A DNA stretch of 64,000 nucleotides from Rhodobacter ferrooxidans (GTDB lineage: Bacteria > Pseudomonadota > Alphaproteobacteria > Rhodobacterales > Rhodobacteraceae), in NCBI RefSeq assembly GCF_000176015.1, contig NZ_ACYY01000005.1:124001-188000 (forward strand). Reading direction: 5' to 3'. Below, piece by piece: positions 8,853 through 17,456 of this stretch. Each line of letters begins with the position of its first letter. The stretch's first letter is position 1. The translations under genes were made by a program, and so were the position numbers. A model generated the notes under the pieces. That model had not been told where the DNA came from. It did not search any database and worked only from the letters and a program-made list of their open reading frames with translations.

Positions 8853-10025
8853 ATGACCAAACCGCTGCAAGACATCGTCATCATCGACCTGACCCACGTG
8901 CTGGCCGGGCCGTTCTGTTCCAACACGCTGGGCGACATGGGCGCCAAGGTCATCAAGGTCGAACGCCCGGTGCTGGGCGATGACACCCGGCAGTTCCTGC
9001 CGTTTTTCGAAGGCGAAAGCGCCTATTTCGCGGCGCTCAATGCCGGCAAGAAGTCGATCGCCCTTGATCTGCGGGCGCCCGCCGACCGCGATATTTTCGA
9101 ACGCCTGCTGGACCGCGCCGACGTGGTGCTGGAAAACTATCGCCCCGGCGTGATGGAGCGGTTGGGCTACGGCTGGGAAGACCTGAAGAAAATCCATCCC
9201 CGGCTGATCTATGGCGTGGTGTCGGGCTTTGGCCATACCGGGCCGGAGGCGGGCAAACCGGCCTATGATCTGGTGGCGCAGGCGCGCGGCGGGGTGATGG
9301 CGATCACCGGCGAGGAAGGCGGCAACCCGGTGCGGGTCGGCGCCTCGATCGGCGATATCATCGCGGGCATGTATCTGACGCAGGGCGTGCTGGCGGCGCT
9401 GGTGCAGCGCGACCGCGAAGGCTATGGCGCCAAGGTCGATATCTCGATGCTGGATGCGCAGATCCCGATTCAGGAACACGCGCTGGCGCTGGCCTCGACC
9501 ACCGGGGTGTCGCCGGTGCCGACCGGGGCGCGGCATCCGTCGATCACGCCGTTTTCGACCTACCGCGCCGCCGACGGGTTCTTCGTCATCGCTGCCGGCA
9601 ATGACGCGCTGTTCGTCAAGATGTGCAACGCCATCGGCCGCCCCGAACTTGCCACCGACGAGCGCTTTGTAACCAATGCCACCCGCACGGCCAATGTGGC
9701 GGTGTTGAAACGCAAGATCGAGGTGGCGACGCTGGAACAGCCGCGCGACCACTGGATCGAGGTGCTGGAAGCGGCAGGCGTGCCCACCGGCAAGTTGCAG
9801 AACATGGGCGAGGTGATGCAAGACCCGCAGGTATTGGCGCGGCACATGGTGGTGCCGGTCAAGCCGCGGCCGGGCGGTGGGCCGAAGTTCATGGCCTCGG
9901 GCAACCCGATCAAGCTTTCCACCATGGAAGAGATCACCGTGCGCGAGCCGGTGTCGAAGCTGGATGGCGACCGGGCCGAGGTTCTGGCCTGGCTGGAGGC
10001 CGCCAAAGGCGAAACCGCGCGCTGA
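8853..10025 (+). CDS. CaiB/BaiF (family III) CoA-transferase (390 aa)
   Basis: Transfers CoA between carboxylic acids. Features of the interlaced-dimer family III fold: IVIIDLTHVLAGPFCSNTLGDMGAKVIKVE at the N-terminus (Rossmann part), LENYRPGVMERLG, YDLVAQARGG, and the catalytic Asp, probably D168, in GASIGDIIAG. The ATG at 8853 has AAGAGG upstream. In-frame codons before it carry the terminator of the previous gene and are not coding. It lies between the corrinoid methyltransferase and the corrinoid activator. Substrate is unknown; the family includes formyl-CoA and carnitine CoA-transferases, and the context allows a role with a methylated-amine or sulfonium acid. Confidence 0.9.
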   Translation: MTKPLQDIVIIDLTHVLAGPFCSNTLGDMGAKVIKVERPVLGDDTRQFLPFFEGESAYFAALNAGKKSIALDLRAPADRDIFERLLDRADVVLENYRPGVMERLGYGWEDLKKIHPRLIYGVVSGFGHTGPEAGKPAYDLVAQARGGVMAITGEEGGNPVRVGASIGDIIAGMYLTQGVLAALVQRDREGYGAKVDISMLDAQIPIQEHALALASTTGVSPVPTGARHPSITPFSTYRAADGFFVIAAGNDALFVKMCNAIGRPELATDERFVTNATRTANVAVLKRKIEVATLEQPRDHWIEVLEAAGVPTGKLQNMGEVMQDPQVLARHMVVPVKPRPGGGPKFMASGNPIKLSTMEEITVREPVSKLDGDRAEVLAWLEAAKGETAR

Positions 10026-10097
10026 TCTGCCGCGAACAGGCATTGCCCCGCCCGGCCCATCCCCTACAACGGATGGGTTACATTCAAGGGGCTTGGC

Positions 10098-12137
10098 ATG
10101 ATTGACGACGCGCTGGTGATCTTTACCCCCTCGGGCAAGCGCGGGCGGTTTGCGCTTGGCACCCCGGTGCTGACGGCGGCGCGGGCCTTGGGGGTTGACC
10201 TCGATTCAGTCTGCGGTGGCCGCGGCATCTGTTCGAAATGCCAGATCAGCCCCGGCTATGGCGAGTTTGCCAAGCACGGCGTGACGGTGGCCGCCGATGC
10301 GCTTTCGCCGTGGAATTCGGTCGAGGAGCGTTACAAATCCATCCGCGGCATGATTGATGGCCGCCGTCTGGGCTGTCAGGCGCAGGTGATGGGCGATGTG
10401 GTGATCGACGTGCCGCCCGAATCCCAGGTGCACAAGCAGGTGATCCGCAAGTCGGCCACCATGCGCGACATGGTGATGGACCCGGCGACCCGGCTTTTGT
10501 ATCTGGAGGTTGACGAGCCCGACATGGAGGAGCCTTCGGGCGATTTCGAGCGGCTGTGCAAGGCCCTGGCCGATCAGTGGCAGGTGAGCGACATTGCCGC
10601 CGATCTGCCGATCCTGCGCCGCCTGCAACCGGCGCTGCGCAAGGGCGGCTGGAAGGTCACCGTGGCGCTGCACAAGGGCAACCACGACGCGCGGCATCGG
10701 GTGCTGGACATCTGGCCCGGCTATCACGAGGGCGGGCTTTACGGGCTGGCGGTGGACCTTGGTTCCACCACCATCGCCGCCCACCTGTGCGATCTGGCGG
10801 ATGGCACCGTGCTGGCCTCGGCCGGGGTGATGAACCCGCAGATCCGCTTTGGCGAGGATCTGATGAGCCGCGTCAGTTACGCCATGATGAACCCCGGCGG
10901 CGACGTGGAAATGACCCGCGCGGTGCGGGCGGCGATCAACGATCTGGCAGTTTCCATTGCCAGCGAGGCCGGGGTGGCGGCGACGGCGATCTACGAGATT
11001 GTTTTCGTCTGCAACCCGGTGATGCACCACCTGCTGCTGGGCATCGACCCGGTGGAACTGGGTCAGGCACCCTTCGCGCTTGCCACCTCGGGCAGTATCA
11101 GCCTTGATGCCTCAGACCTTGATCTGGCGGCGGTGAACCTGGCGGCGCGGGTCTATGTGCTGCCCTGCATCGCGGGCCATGTGGGGGCGGATTGTGCGGC
11201 GGTGGCTTTGGCCGAGGAGCCGGATAAATCCAAGGACATGGTGCTGATCGTCGATGTCGGCACCAATGCCGAGCTTTTGCTGGGCAACGAGTCACGGGTG
11301 CTGGCCTGTTCCAGCCCCACTGGCCCGGCCTTCGAGGGCGCGCAGATTTCGTCCGGCCAGCGGGCGGCGCCGGGGGCCATCGAGCGGGTGGAGATTGATC
11401 CCGCGACCAAGGAGCCGCGCTTCAAGGTGATCGGCTCGGACCTGTGGTCCACCGATCCGGGCTTTGCCGAGGCCACGGCGGCCAGCGGCATCACCGGCAT
11501 CTGCGGCTCCGGCATCATCGAGGCGGTGGCCGAAATGCGAATGGCGGGTCTGGTCGATGCCCGCGGGCTGATCGGTTCGGCAGAACAGACCGGCTCGGCG
11601 CGGATGCAGGCGGAAGGGCGCACCCATGCCTATCTTCTGCACGATGGCAGCGCCGAAAACGGCCCGCGGATTCTGGTGACGCAGGGCGACATCCGCGCCA
11701 TCCAGCTGGCGAAATCGGCGCTTTACGCAGGCGCCCGGCTGCTGATGGACGAGATGGGAATTGATCAGGTGGACCGTGTTGTGCTGGCCGGGGCCTTTGG
11801 CGCCCATATCAGCCCGAAACACGCCATGGTGCTGGGGATGATTCCCGATGCCCCCCTCAGCCACGTCTTCTCGGCAGGCAACGCCGCCGGCACCGGCGCG
11901 CGCATCGCCCTGTGCAGCCGCGCCGCGCGGGATGCCATCGAGGCCACCGTCACCCGGATCCACAAGGTCGAAACCGCCATCGAGCCGCGGTTTCAAGAGC
12001 ATTTCGTCGCCGCCAACGCCATCCCCCACGCCACCGCGCCCTTCCCGGAACTGGCAAAAATCGTCACCCTGCCAGAGCCGAGCTTCAACACCCACGGGTC
12101 GGGCGATGACGGTGGCCGCAAGCGCAGGCGCGGTTGA
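10098..12137 (+). CDS. RamA/RACo-like corrinoid activation protein (679 aa)
   Basis: ATP-dependent reductive activator that returns an inactive Co(II) corrinoid to Co(I) for another round of methyl transfer. The N-terminal ferredoxin-like domain has Cys39, Cys45, Cys48 (VCGGRGICSKCQI) and Cys93 (RRLGCQAQ), the pattern for a [2Fe-2S] cluster. A linker (about 100-210) is followed by the ASKHA ATPase part, beginning YGLAVDLGSTTIAAHL near 215, then LIVDVGTNAELLLG, GICGSGIIEAVAEM and VVLAGAFGAHI. This is the DUF4445/COG3894 architecture. Proteins of this type have been implicated in B12 reactivation for split methionine synthases in Rhodobacterales; a role in corrinoid-dependent demethylation is the alternative. 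Confidence 0.9.
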   Translation: MIDDALVIFTPSGKRGRFALGTPVLTAARALGVDLDSVCGGRGICSKCQISPGYGEFAKHGVTVAADALSPWNSVEERYKSIRGMIDGRRLGCQAQVMGDVVIDVPPESQVHKQVIRKSATMRDMVMDPATRLLYLEVDEPDMEEPSGDFERLCKALADQWQVSDIAADLPILRRLQPALRKGGWKVTVALHKGNHDARHRVLDIWPGYHEGGLYGLAVDLGSTTIAAHLCDLADGTVLASAGVMNPQIRFGEDLMSRVSYAMMNPGGDVEMTRAVRAAINDLAVSIASEAGVAATAIYEIVFVCNPVMHHLLLGIDPVELGQAPFALATSGSISLDASDLDLAAVNLAARVYVLPCIAGHVGADCAAVALAEEPDKSKDMVLIVDVGTNAELLLGNESRVLACSSPTGPAFEGAQISSGQRAAPGAIERVEIDPATKEPRFKVIGSDLWSTDPGFAEATAASGITGICGSGIIEAVAEMRMAGLVDARGLIGSAEQTGSARMQAEGRTHAYLLHDGSAENGPRILVTQGDIRAIQLAKSALYAGARLLMDEMGIDQVDRVVLAGAFGAHISPKHAMVLGMIPDAPLSHVFSAGNAAGTGARIALCSRAARDAIEATVTRIHKVETAIEPRFQEHFVAANAIPHATAPFPELAKIVTLPEPSFNTHGSGDDGGRKRRRG

Positions 12138-12240
12138 AAGACCGGCGTTAACACCTTGACCAGATTGCGGCCAAGGCGCACCTTGTAACCCTGCGGGGCC
12201 ACCAAGACCCCGAGCCAGATACCCAACAGCGAGGACTTCC

Positions 12241-13833
12241 ATGCGACTTTTCCCCAGACTGATGGCCGCGGCCGCCATTGCGGTGCTGCCGCTGGCCACG
12301 CCGATGACCAGCTTTGCCGAAACCCCCGCCGACACGCTGATCCAGGCCTGGGCGATCGACGACATCATCAGCCTCGACCCGGCCGAAGTGTTCGAGATCT
12401 CGACCACCGAGATCCTCGGCAACACCTACGAACCGATCATCGGCTATGACATCGCCGATGTGTCGAAACTGTTCGGCGTGGTGGCCGATAGCTGGACCAT
12501 GTCGGCCGATGGGCTGACCATGTCCTTCACCGTGAAACAGGGCAAGAAATTCGCCTCCGGAAACGACCTGACCGCCGAAGACGTGGTCTGGAGCCTGGTG
12601 CGTGCCGTCAAGCTGGACAAATCGCCCGCCTTCATTCTGGGCCAGTTCGGCCTGACGCCGGACAACGTGGAAGCAAACGTCAAGCAGACCGGCGACTACA
12701 GCTTTGATCTGACGATGGACAAGGCCTATGCGCCGACGTTCCTTTTGTATTGCCTCACCTCGTCGGTGGCGATGGTGGTGGACAAGGATCTGGTGATGGC
12801 CAACGAGGTCGATGGCGACTTCGGCTACAACTGGCTGAAAACCAACTACGCAGGCTCGGGCGCCTTCACCATCCGCGAATGGCGCGCCAATGAAAGCGTC
12901 GTGCTGGAGCGTAACCCGAACTATTCCGGCCCGGCGCCGACGATGGCCCGCAACATCTATCGCCACATCCCCGAAGCCGCGACCCAGCGCCTGCTGCTGG
13001 AAAAGGGCGACATCGACGTGGCCCGCAACCTGCTGCCCGAGGAAATCACCGCGCTTTCGACCAACCCCGATGTGGCGATCCAGTCCGGCCCCAAAGGCAC
13101 GATCTTCTACATCAGTCTGAACCAGAAGAACGAATTCCTGGCCAAGCCGGAAGTGCGCGAGGCGATGAAATGGCTGGTCGATTACCAGGCCATCGCCGAT
13201 ACCATCGTCAAGGGCCAGTACACCGTGCACCAGACCTTCCTGCCCGCGGGCTTTCTGGGCGCGCTGGATGAAAACCCCTACAGCCTGAACGTCGAAAAGG
13301 CCAAGGAACTGCTGGCGGCTGCCGGTCTGCCCGACGGCTTTACCGTGACGATGGACACCCGCAACTCGCCGCAGGTGACCGCGATTGCCCAGGCCGTGCA
13401 GGCCACCATGGCGCAGGCCGGGATCAAGATCGAGATCATCCCCGGCGATGGCGGCCAGACGCTGGAGAAATACCGCGCCCGCACGCATGATCTGTATATC
13501 GGCGTCTGGGGCCCGGACTATCAGGACCCCCACACCAACGCCACCTTCGCGCGCAACCCCGACAATGCCGACACCGCAACCGCGAAAACACTGGCCTGGC
13601 GCAACGCCTGGGATATCCCGGACCTGACCGCCCGCGCCGATGCCGCCGTGCTGGAAGCCGACGCCGAAAAGCGCGCCGCAACCTACCGCGAGCTGCAACA
13701 GGAAGTGCTGGCCACTTCGCCCTTCGTGGTGATGTTCCAGCAGACCGAAGTGGCCGCCGTTCGGGCCAATGTGAAGGGCTACATCATCGGCCCGTCGTTC
13801 GGTGACAACTCGTTCCGGGCCGTGACCAAGTAG
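12241..13833 (+). CDS. ABC transporter substrate-binding protein, peptide/nickel family 5 (530 aa)
   Basis: Periplasmic receptor for an oligopeptide-type importer. The signal peptide MRLFPRLMAAAAIAVLPLAT ends near SFAET at about residue 28. Family SBP_bac_5 features follow: YEPIIGYD, GLTMSFTVKQGKKFASG, AEDVVWSL, NPNYSGPAPT, and a C-terminal lobe with NATFARNPDN. AGCGAGGA lies about 6 bases before the ATG. The permease ATG follows the stop directly. The five genes downstream (two permeases, two ATPases, a dipeptidase) define a Dpp-like system, so dipeptides are the most likely ligand. Confidence 0.92.
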   Translation: MRLFPRLMAAAAIAVLPLATPMTSFAETPADTLIQAWAIDDIISLDPAEVFEISTTEILGNTYEPIIGYDIADVSKLFGVVADSWTMSADGLTMSFTVKQGKKFASGNDLTAEDVVWSLVRAVKLDKSPAFILGQFGLTPDNVEANVKQTGDYSFDLTMDKAYAPTFLLYCLTSSVAMVVDKDLVMANEVDGDFGYNWLKTNYAGSGAFTIREWRANESVVLERNPNYSGPAPTMARNIYRHIPEAATQRLLLEKGDIDVARNLLPEEITALSTNPDVAIQSGPKGTIFYISLNQKNEFLAKPEVREAMKWLVDYQAIADTIVKGQYTVHQTFLPAGFLGALDENPYSLNVEKAKELLAAAGLPDGFTVTMDTRNSPQVTAIAQAVQATMAQAGIKIEIIPGDGGQTLEKYRARTHDLYIGVWGPDYQDPHTNATFARNPDNADTATAKTLAWRNAWDIPDLTARADAAVLEADAEKRAATYRELQQEVLATSPFVVMFQQTEVAAVRANVKGYIIGPSFGDNSFRAVTK

Positions 13834-14898
13834 ATGACGGCCGAAGTATCTCTGGCGAGAGGGCGCGCAAGCGCCCTTTCCTCCCTGCTGTGGAAGGCGG
13901 TCAAGCTGCTGACCACGGTGGCCGTGACCATCATTGGCCTATTGCTGGTGACCTTCCTGATCAGCCATGTCATCGCGGTTGACCCCGTGCTGGCGGTGGT
14001 GGGCGATCGCGCCTCGCAATCGACCTATGACAAGATGTTTCTGGAGATGGGGCTGGACAAGCCGCTGTGGCAGCAGTTCTGGGTCTATCTGGAAAAGGTG
14101 CTGTCGGGAAATTTCGGCAATTCCTTCCTGACCAAGAAGCCGGTGATCGACGATCTGGCCCGCGCTTTCCCGGCCACGCTGGAACTTGCCACGGTGGGCA
14201 TCCTGATCGGCACGCTTGCCGGAGTGCCCTTGGGCATCCTGTCGGCGGTGAAGGCCGGCAAACTGCCGGATCAGATCGTGCGGGTGCTGGGCCTTGTGGG
14301 CTATTCGGCGCCGATCTTCTGGCTGGGGCTCTTGGGCCTGCTGGTGTTCTACGCCAAGCTGGGCTGGGTGGCAGGGCCGGGCCGCATCGACATTGCCTAT
14401 GAATATTCCATCAGCCCGGCCACTGGGCTCTTGCTGCTGGACAGCGCGATGCAGGGTCAGTGGGAGGCCTTCGGCAACGCCTTCAGCCACATCATCCTGC
14501 CCGCGACGCTGCTGGGCTATTACTCGATGGCCTATATCAGCCGGATGACCCGCAGCTTCATGCTGGCGGAACTGGCGCAGGAATATGTGACCACGGCGCG
14601 GGTCAAGGGCGTGCCGGAATGGCGGATCATCTGGGTGCACGCGCTGCGCAACGCTGCCGTGCCCTTGGTGACCGTGGTGGCACTGTCCTATGCCGGGCTG
14701 CTGGAGGGTTCGGTGCTGACCGAGACCATCTTTGCCTGGCCGGGCTTGGGGATGTATCTGACCAACTCGCTGCAGGTGGCCGACATGAACGCGGTGCTGG
14801 GCGGCACGCTGCTGATCGGGGTGATCTTCGTCGGGCTGAACCTGCTGTCGGACCTGCTGTATGTGCTGCTCGACCCCCGGGTCAGGAGGCGCGCATGA
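13834..14898 (+). CDS. Dipeptide-type ABC transporter permease, DppB-like (354 aa)
   Basis: Inner-membrane subunit of the importer. An N-terminal membrane segment (about 24-48, LLTTVAVTIIGLLLVTFLI) precedes the periplasmic loop typical of DppB (DPVLAVVGDRASQSTYDKMF) and then the BPD_transp_1 core with five further segments. The EAA loop is seen around EYVTTARVKGVPEWRIIWVHALRNA, which contacts the ATPases. Its ATG abuts the stop of the binding-protein gene, and its TGA overlaps the next ATG (ATGA). The length of 354 is slightly above the usual 310-340 because of a cytoplasmic N-terminal extension. Confidence 0.93.
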   Translation: MTAEVSLARGRASALSSLLWKAVKLLTTVAVTIIGLLLVTFLISHVIAVDPVLAVVGDRASQSTYDKMFLEMGLDKPLWQQFWVYLEKVLSGNFGNSFLTKKPVIDDLARAFPATLELATVGILIGTLAGVPLGILSAVKAGKLPDQIVRVLGLVGYSAPIFWLGLLGLLVFYAKLGWVAGPGRIDIAYEYSISPATGLLLLDSAMQGQWEAFGNAFSHIILPATLLGYYSMAYISRMTRSFMLAELAQEYVTTARVKGVPEWRIIWVHALRNAAVPLVTVVALSYAGLLEGSVLTETIFAWPGLGMYLTNSLQVADMNAVLGGTLLIGVIFVGLNLLSDLLYVLLDPRVRRRA

Positions 14899-15797
14899 TT
14901 TCCCGCGAGTGGCTGCTGACCGACCAACCCGGCTCGCGCCGTCAGGCCCGCTATGGCCAGGCCTTCCGCACCTGGCTCAGCTTACGCAGCAACCGGCTGG
15001 CGATGGTCGGGTTCTGGATCATCGCGGCGCTGATCGGCATCGCCATCTTCGCCCCCTGGATCGCGCCCTACGACCCGGTGGTGGGCGGCGATCTGCGGCT
15101 GGACCGGCTGATCGGCCCATCCTGGGATCACCTGATGGGCACCGACGATCAGGCCCGCGACATCTTTTCCCGCGTGGTTTACGGCGCGCGGCTGACCCTG
15201 CTGGTGGTGGCGCTGGTGGCGGTGATCGCCACCCCCATCGGTCTGGCGGTCGGCACCACGGCGGGCTATTTCGGCGGCTGGGTCGATGTGGTGCTGATGC
15301 GCATCACCGATATCTTCCTGGCCTTCCCGCGGCTGATCCTGGCGCTGGCCTTTGCCTCGGCGCTGGGGCCGGGCATCGAGAACGCCATCATCGCCATCGC
15401 CATCACCTCCTGGCCGCCCTATGCGCGGCTGGCCCGGGCCGAGACCCTGACCATCCGCGAGACCGACTACATCAACGCCATCCGCCTGCAAGGCGCCTCC
15501 AGCCCGCGGATCATCTGGGGCCACGTGGTGCCGCTGTGCCTGTCGTCGGTGATCGTGCGGGTGACATTGGACATGGCGGGCATCATCCTGACCGCGGCGG
15601 GCCTCGGCTTTCTGGGCCTTGGCGCACAGCCACCGCAACCCGAATGGGGCGCGATGATCGCCGCAGGCCGCCGCTTCATCATCGACTTCTGGTGGGTCGC
15701 CACCATGCCCGGCATCGCCATCTTCATCGTCTCGCTGGGCTTCAACCTGCTGGGCGACGGCCTGCGCGACGCCCTCGACCCCAAGGGCCGCAAATGA
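14895..15797 (+). CDS. Dipeptide-type ABC transporter permease, DppC-like (300 aa)
   Basis: Second inner-membrane subunit. The OppC_N segment SNRLAMVGFWIIAALIGIAI (about 33-55) is followed by the marker DHLMGTDDQARDIFSRVVYG and the BPD_transp_1 core. The EAA motif is ETDYINAIRLQGASSPRIIW. The start at 14895 overlaps the DppB stop and has AGGAGG just upstream, so longer in-frame readings are discarded. The C-terminus GDGLRDALDPKGRK is the usual DppC ending. Confidence 0.94.
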   Translation: MISREWLLTDQPGSRRQARYGQAFRTWLSLRSNRLAMVGFWIIAALIGIAIFAPWIAPYDPVVGGDLRLDRLIGPSWDHLMGTDDQARDIFSRVVYGARLTLLVVALVAVIATPIGLAVGTTAGYFGGWVDVVLMRITDIFLAFPRLILALAFASALGPGIENAIIAIAITSWPPYARLARAETLTIRETDYINAIRLQGASSPRIIWGHVVPLCLSSVIVRVTLDMAGIILTAAGLGFLGLGAQPPQPEWGAMIAAGRRFIIDFWWVATMPGIAIFIVSLGFNLLGDGLRDALDPKGRK

Positions 15798-15805
15798 CTC
15801 CTGCC

Positions 15806-15830
15806 ATTCATCTTCGCAAAAATATCCCCG
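15806..15830 (+). repeat. Dispersed 25-base intergenic element, copy 1
   Basis: This stretch, with core GCAAAAATATCCCCG, matches 22 of 25 bases at 46507-46531 in the same orientation. It fills the gap between the DppC-like stop and the Shine-Dalgarno GGAGG of the next gene. Similar short AT-then-C-rich elements are, from memory, frequent between Rhodobacteraceae genes. Function unknown. Confidence 0.55.
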
Positions 15831-15846
15831 CCGGAGGCTCTGCCCT

Positions 15847-16680
15847 TTGACCGATCTCCTGACCGTCGAAGACCTGCGCATCACCTACCCCACCCGGCAA
15901 GGCCCGTCCGAGGTGGTGCGCGGCGTCAGCTTTGCCCTGGGCCGCGAACGCCTTGGCATCGTTGGCGAATCCGGTTCCGGCAAGTCGCAGACCGGCAGGG
16001 CGCTGCTGGGGCTGACCCCTGCCCCCGGCATCGCCACCGCCAGGCGGCTGGAATTCGACGGCATCGACCTGCGCCAAGCCAGCCCCGCCACCTGGCGGGC
16101 CCTGCGCGGCATCCGCATCTCGATGGTGATGCAGGATCCGAAATATTCGCTGAACCCGGTGATGACCATCGGGCGGCAGATCGTCGAGGCCTACCGCACC
16201 CAGAAAGGTGGCGCCAAGACCGCCGCCCGCGACCGCGCCATGGCGATGCTGGAGGCGGTGCAGATCCGCGACCCCTCCCGCGTGTTCAACGCCTACCCGC
16301 ACGAGCTTTCCGGCGGCATGGGCCAGCGCGCCATGCTGGCGATGATGCTGATCACCGAACCCGATCTGCTGATTGCCGACGAGCCGACCTCGGCGCTGGA
16401 TGTCACCGTGCAGCTGGAGGTGCTGGCGATCCTCGACCGGCTGGTGGCCGACCGCGGCATGGGGCTGATCTTCATCAGCCATGATTTGCGGCTGGTCTCG
16501 ACCTTTTGCGACCGGGTGCTGGTGATGTATGCCGGCCGCATCGTCGAAGAGGTGAAGGCCAGCGACCTCGCCAACGCCCGCCACCCCTACACCCAGGGGC
16601 TTTACACCTGCCTGCCACGCATCGAAGGCAGCCAGCGCCCCTTGCAGACCCTGCAACGCGATGCGAGTTGGGCGCTATGA
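15847..16680 (+). CDS. Dipeptide-type ABC transporter ATPase, DppD-like, TTG start (277 aa)
   Basis: One of two ATPases energising the importer. Walker A is [11 protein letters not shown], the ABC signature is LSGGMGQRAM, Walker B is [12 protein letters not shown] and the switch is FISHDLRLV. The start is a TTG at 15847 (TTG ACC GAT CTC), with GGAGG about 9 bases upstream; no ATG would keep the first beta strand (LLTVEDLRI). The signature has Met where most homologues have Gln (LSGGMxQR), which is normal for DppD. Length is shorter than the usual 320 because the C-terminal oligopeptide domain is reduced. The TGA overlaps the next ATG. Confidence 0.92.
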   Translation: MTDLLTVEDLRITYPTRQGPSEVVRGVSFALGRERLGIVGESGSGKSQTGRALLGLTPAPGIATARRLEFDGIDLRQASPATWRALRGIRISMVMQDPKYSLNPVMTIGRQIVEAYRTQKGGAKTAARDRAMAMLEAVQIRDPSRVFNAYPHELSGGMGQRAMLAMMLITEPDLLIADEPTSALDVTVQLEVLAILDRLVADRGMGLIFISHDLRLVSTFCDRVLVMYAGRIVEEVKASDLANARHPYTQGLYTCLPRIEGSQRPLQTLQRDASWAL

Positions 16681-17453
16681 ACCTGATCGAGATCAGCAAT
16701 CTGGATGTGACCTTCGGCAGCTTTGCCAATACCGTGGCGGCGGTGCGCGACGTGTCGTTCAACGTCGCGGCGGGCGAGGCTTTCGGCATCGTCGGCGAAA
16801 GCGGCTCTGGCAAATCTACCGTGCTGCGGGCGATCTGCGGGCTGGCCCCGGTCACTGGCGGCACGATCCGCATCGACGGCCAACCGCTGAAAACCCCGCG
16901 CGATGCCGGTTTCTACCGCCGCGTGCAGATGGTGTTTCAAGACCCCTACGCCTCGCTGCACCCGCGCCATACCGTTGACCGGGTGCTGGCCGAACCGCTC
17001 GCCATCCACGGCTTTGCCAATGCCGAAACCCGCATCGAGCAGGCGCTGGCCGATGTCGGCCTCGGCCACGGCTTCCGCTTCCGCTATCCGCACCAGCTTT
17101 CCGGTGGCCAGCGCCAGCGCGTCGCCATAGCCCGGGCGCTGATCCTTGAACCCAAGATCCTGCTGCTGGACGAACCCACCTCGGCCTTGGATGCCTCTAT
17201 CCAGGCCGAGGTGCTGAACCTGCTGGACCGGCTGCGCAGCGAGCGTGGGTTGACCTATATTCTGGTCAGTCACGATCTGGCCGTGGTCGCCCACATGTGC
17301 GAGCGCCTGCTGGTGATGCAGCACGGCCGCACGGTGGAAGAACTGACCCGCGCCGAGTTGCAGGGGCGTCGCGCGCAGCAGCCCTATACCCGCGCCCTGC
17401 TGGTTGCCTCGCAGGGTTATGTCGGGCAGACCCCAACCCTTGAGAAAGCATAG
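16677..17453 (+). CDS. Dipeptide-type ABC transporter ATPase, DppF-like (258 aa)
   Basis: Second ATPase subunit. Walker A is [15 protein letters not shown]-loop [15 protein letters not shown] signature [13 protein letters not shown], Walker [13 protein letters not shown] and switch LVSHDLAVV. The ATG overlaps the stop of the preceding ATPase gene (ATGA), and that start gives the expected first strand [14 protein letters not shown]. The C-terminus (about 230-258) keeps the QQPYTRALL segment of oligopeptide ATPases but little beyond it. The dipeptidase gene starts three bases after the stop. Confidence 0.93.
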   Translation: MNLIEISNLDVTFGSFANTVAAVRDVSFNVAAGEAFGIVGESGSGKSTVLRAICGLAPVTGGTIRIDGQPLKTPRDAGFYRRVQMVFQDPYASLHPRHTVDRVLAEPLAIHGFANAETRIEQALADVGLGHGFRFRYPHQLSGGQRQRVAIARALILEPKILLLDEPTSALDASIQAEVLNLLDRLRSERGLTYILVSHDLAVVAHMCERLLVMQHGRTVEELTRAELQGRRAQQPYTRALLVASQGYVGQTPTLEKA

Positions 17454-17456
17454 ACC

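Noticed and set aside
12138-12240. TTGACC (12156-12161) as promoter of the dipeptide importer
   Set aside because: The only -10-like box (TTGTAA) is 21 bases away, too far for a standard promoter.
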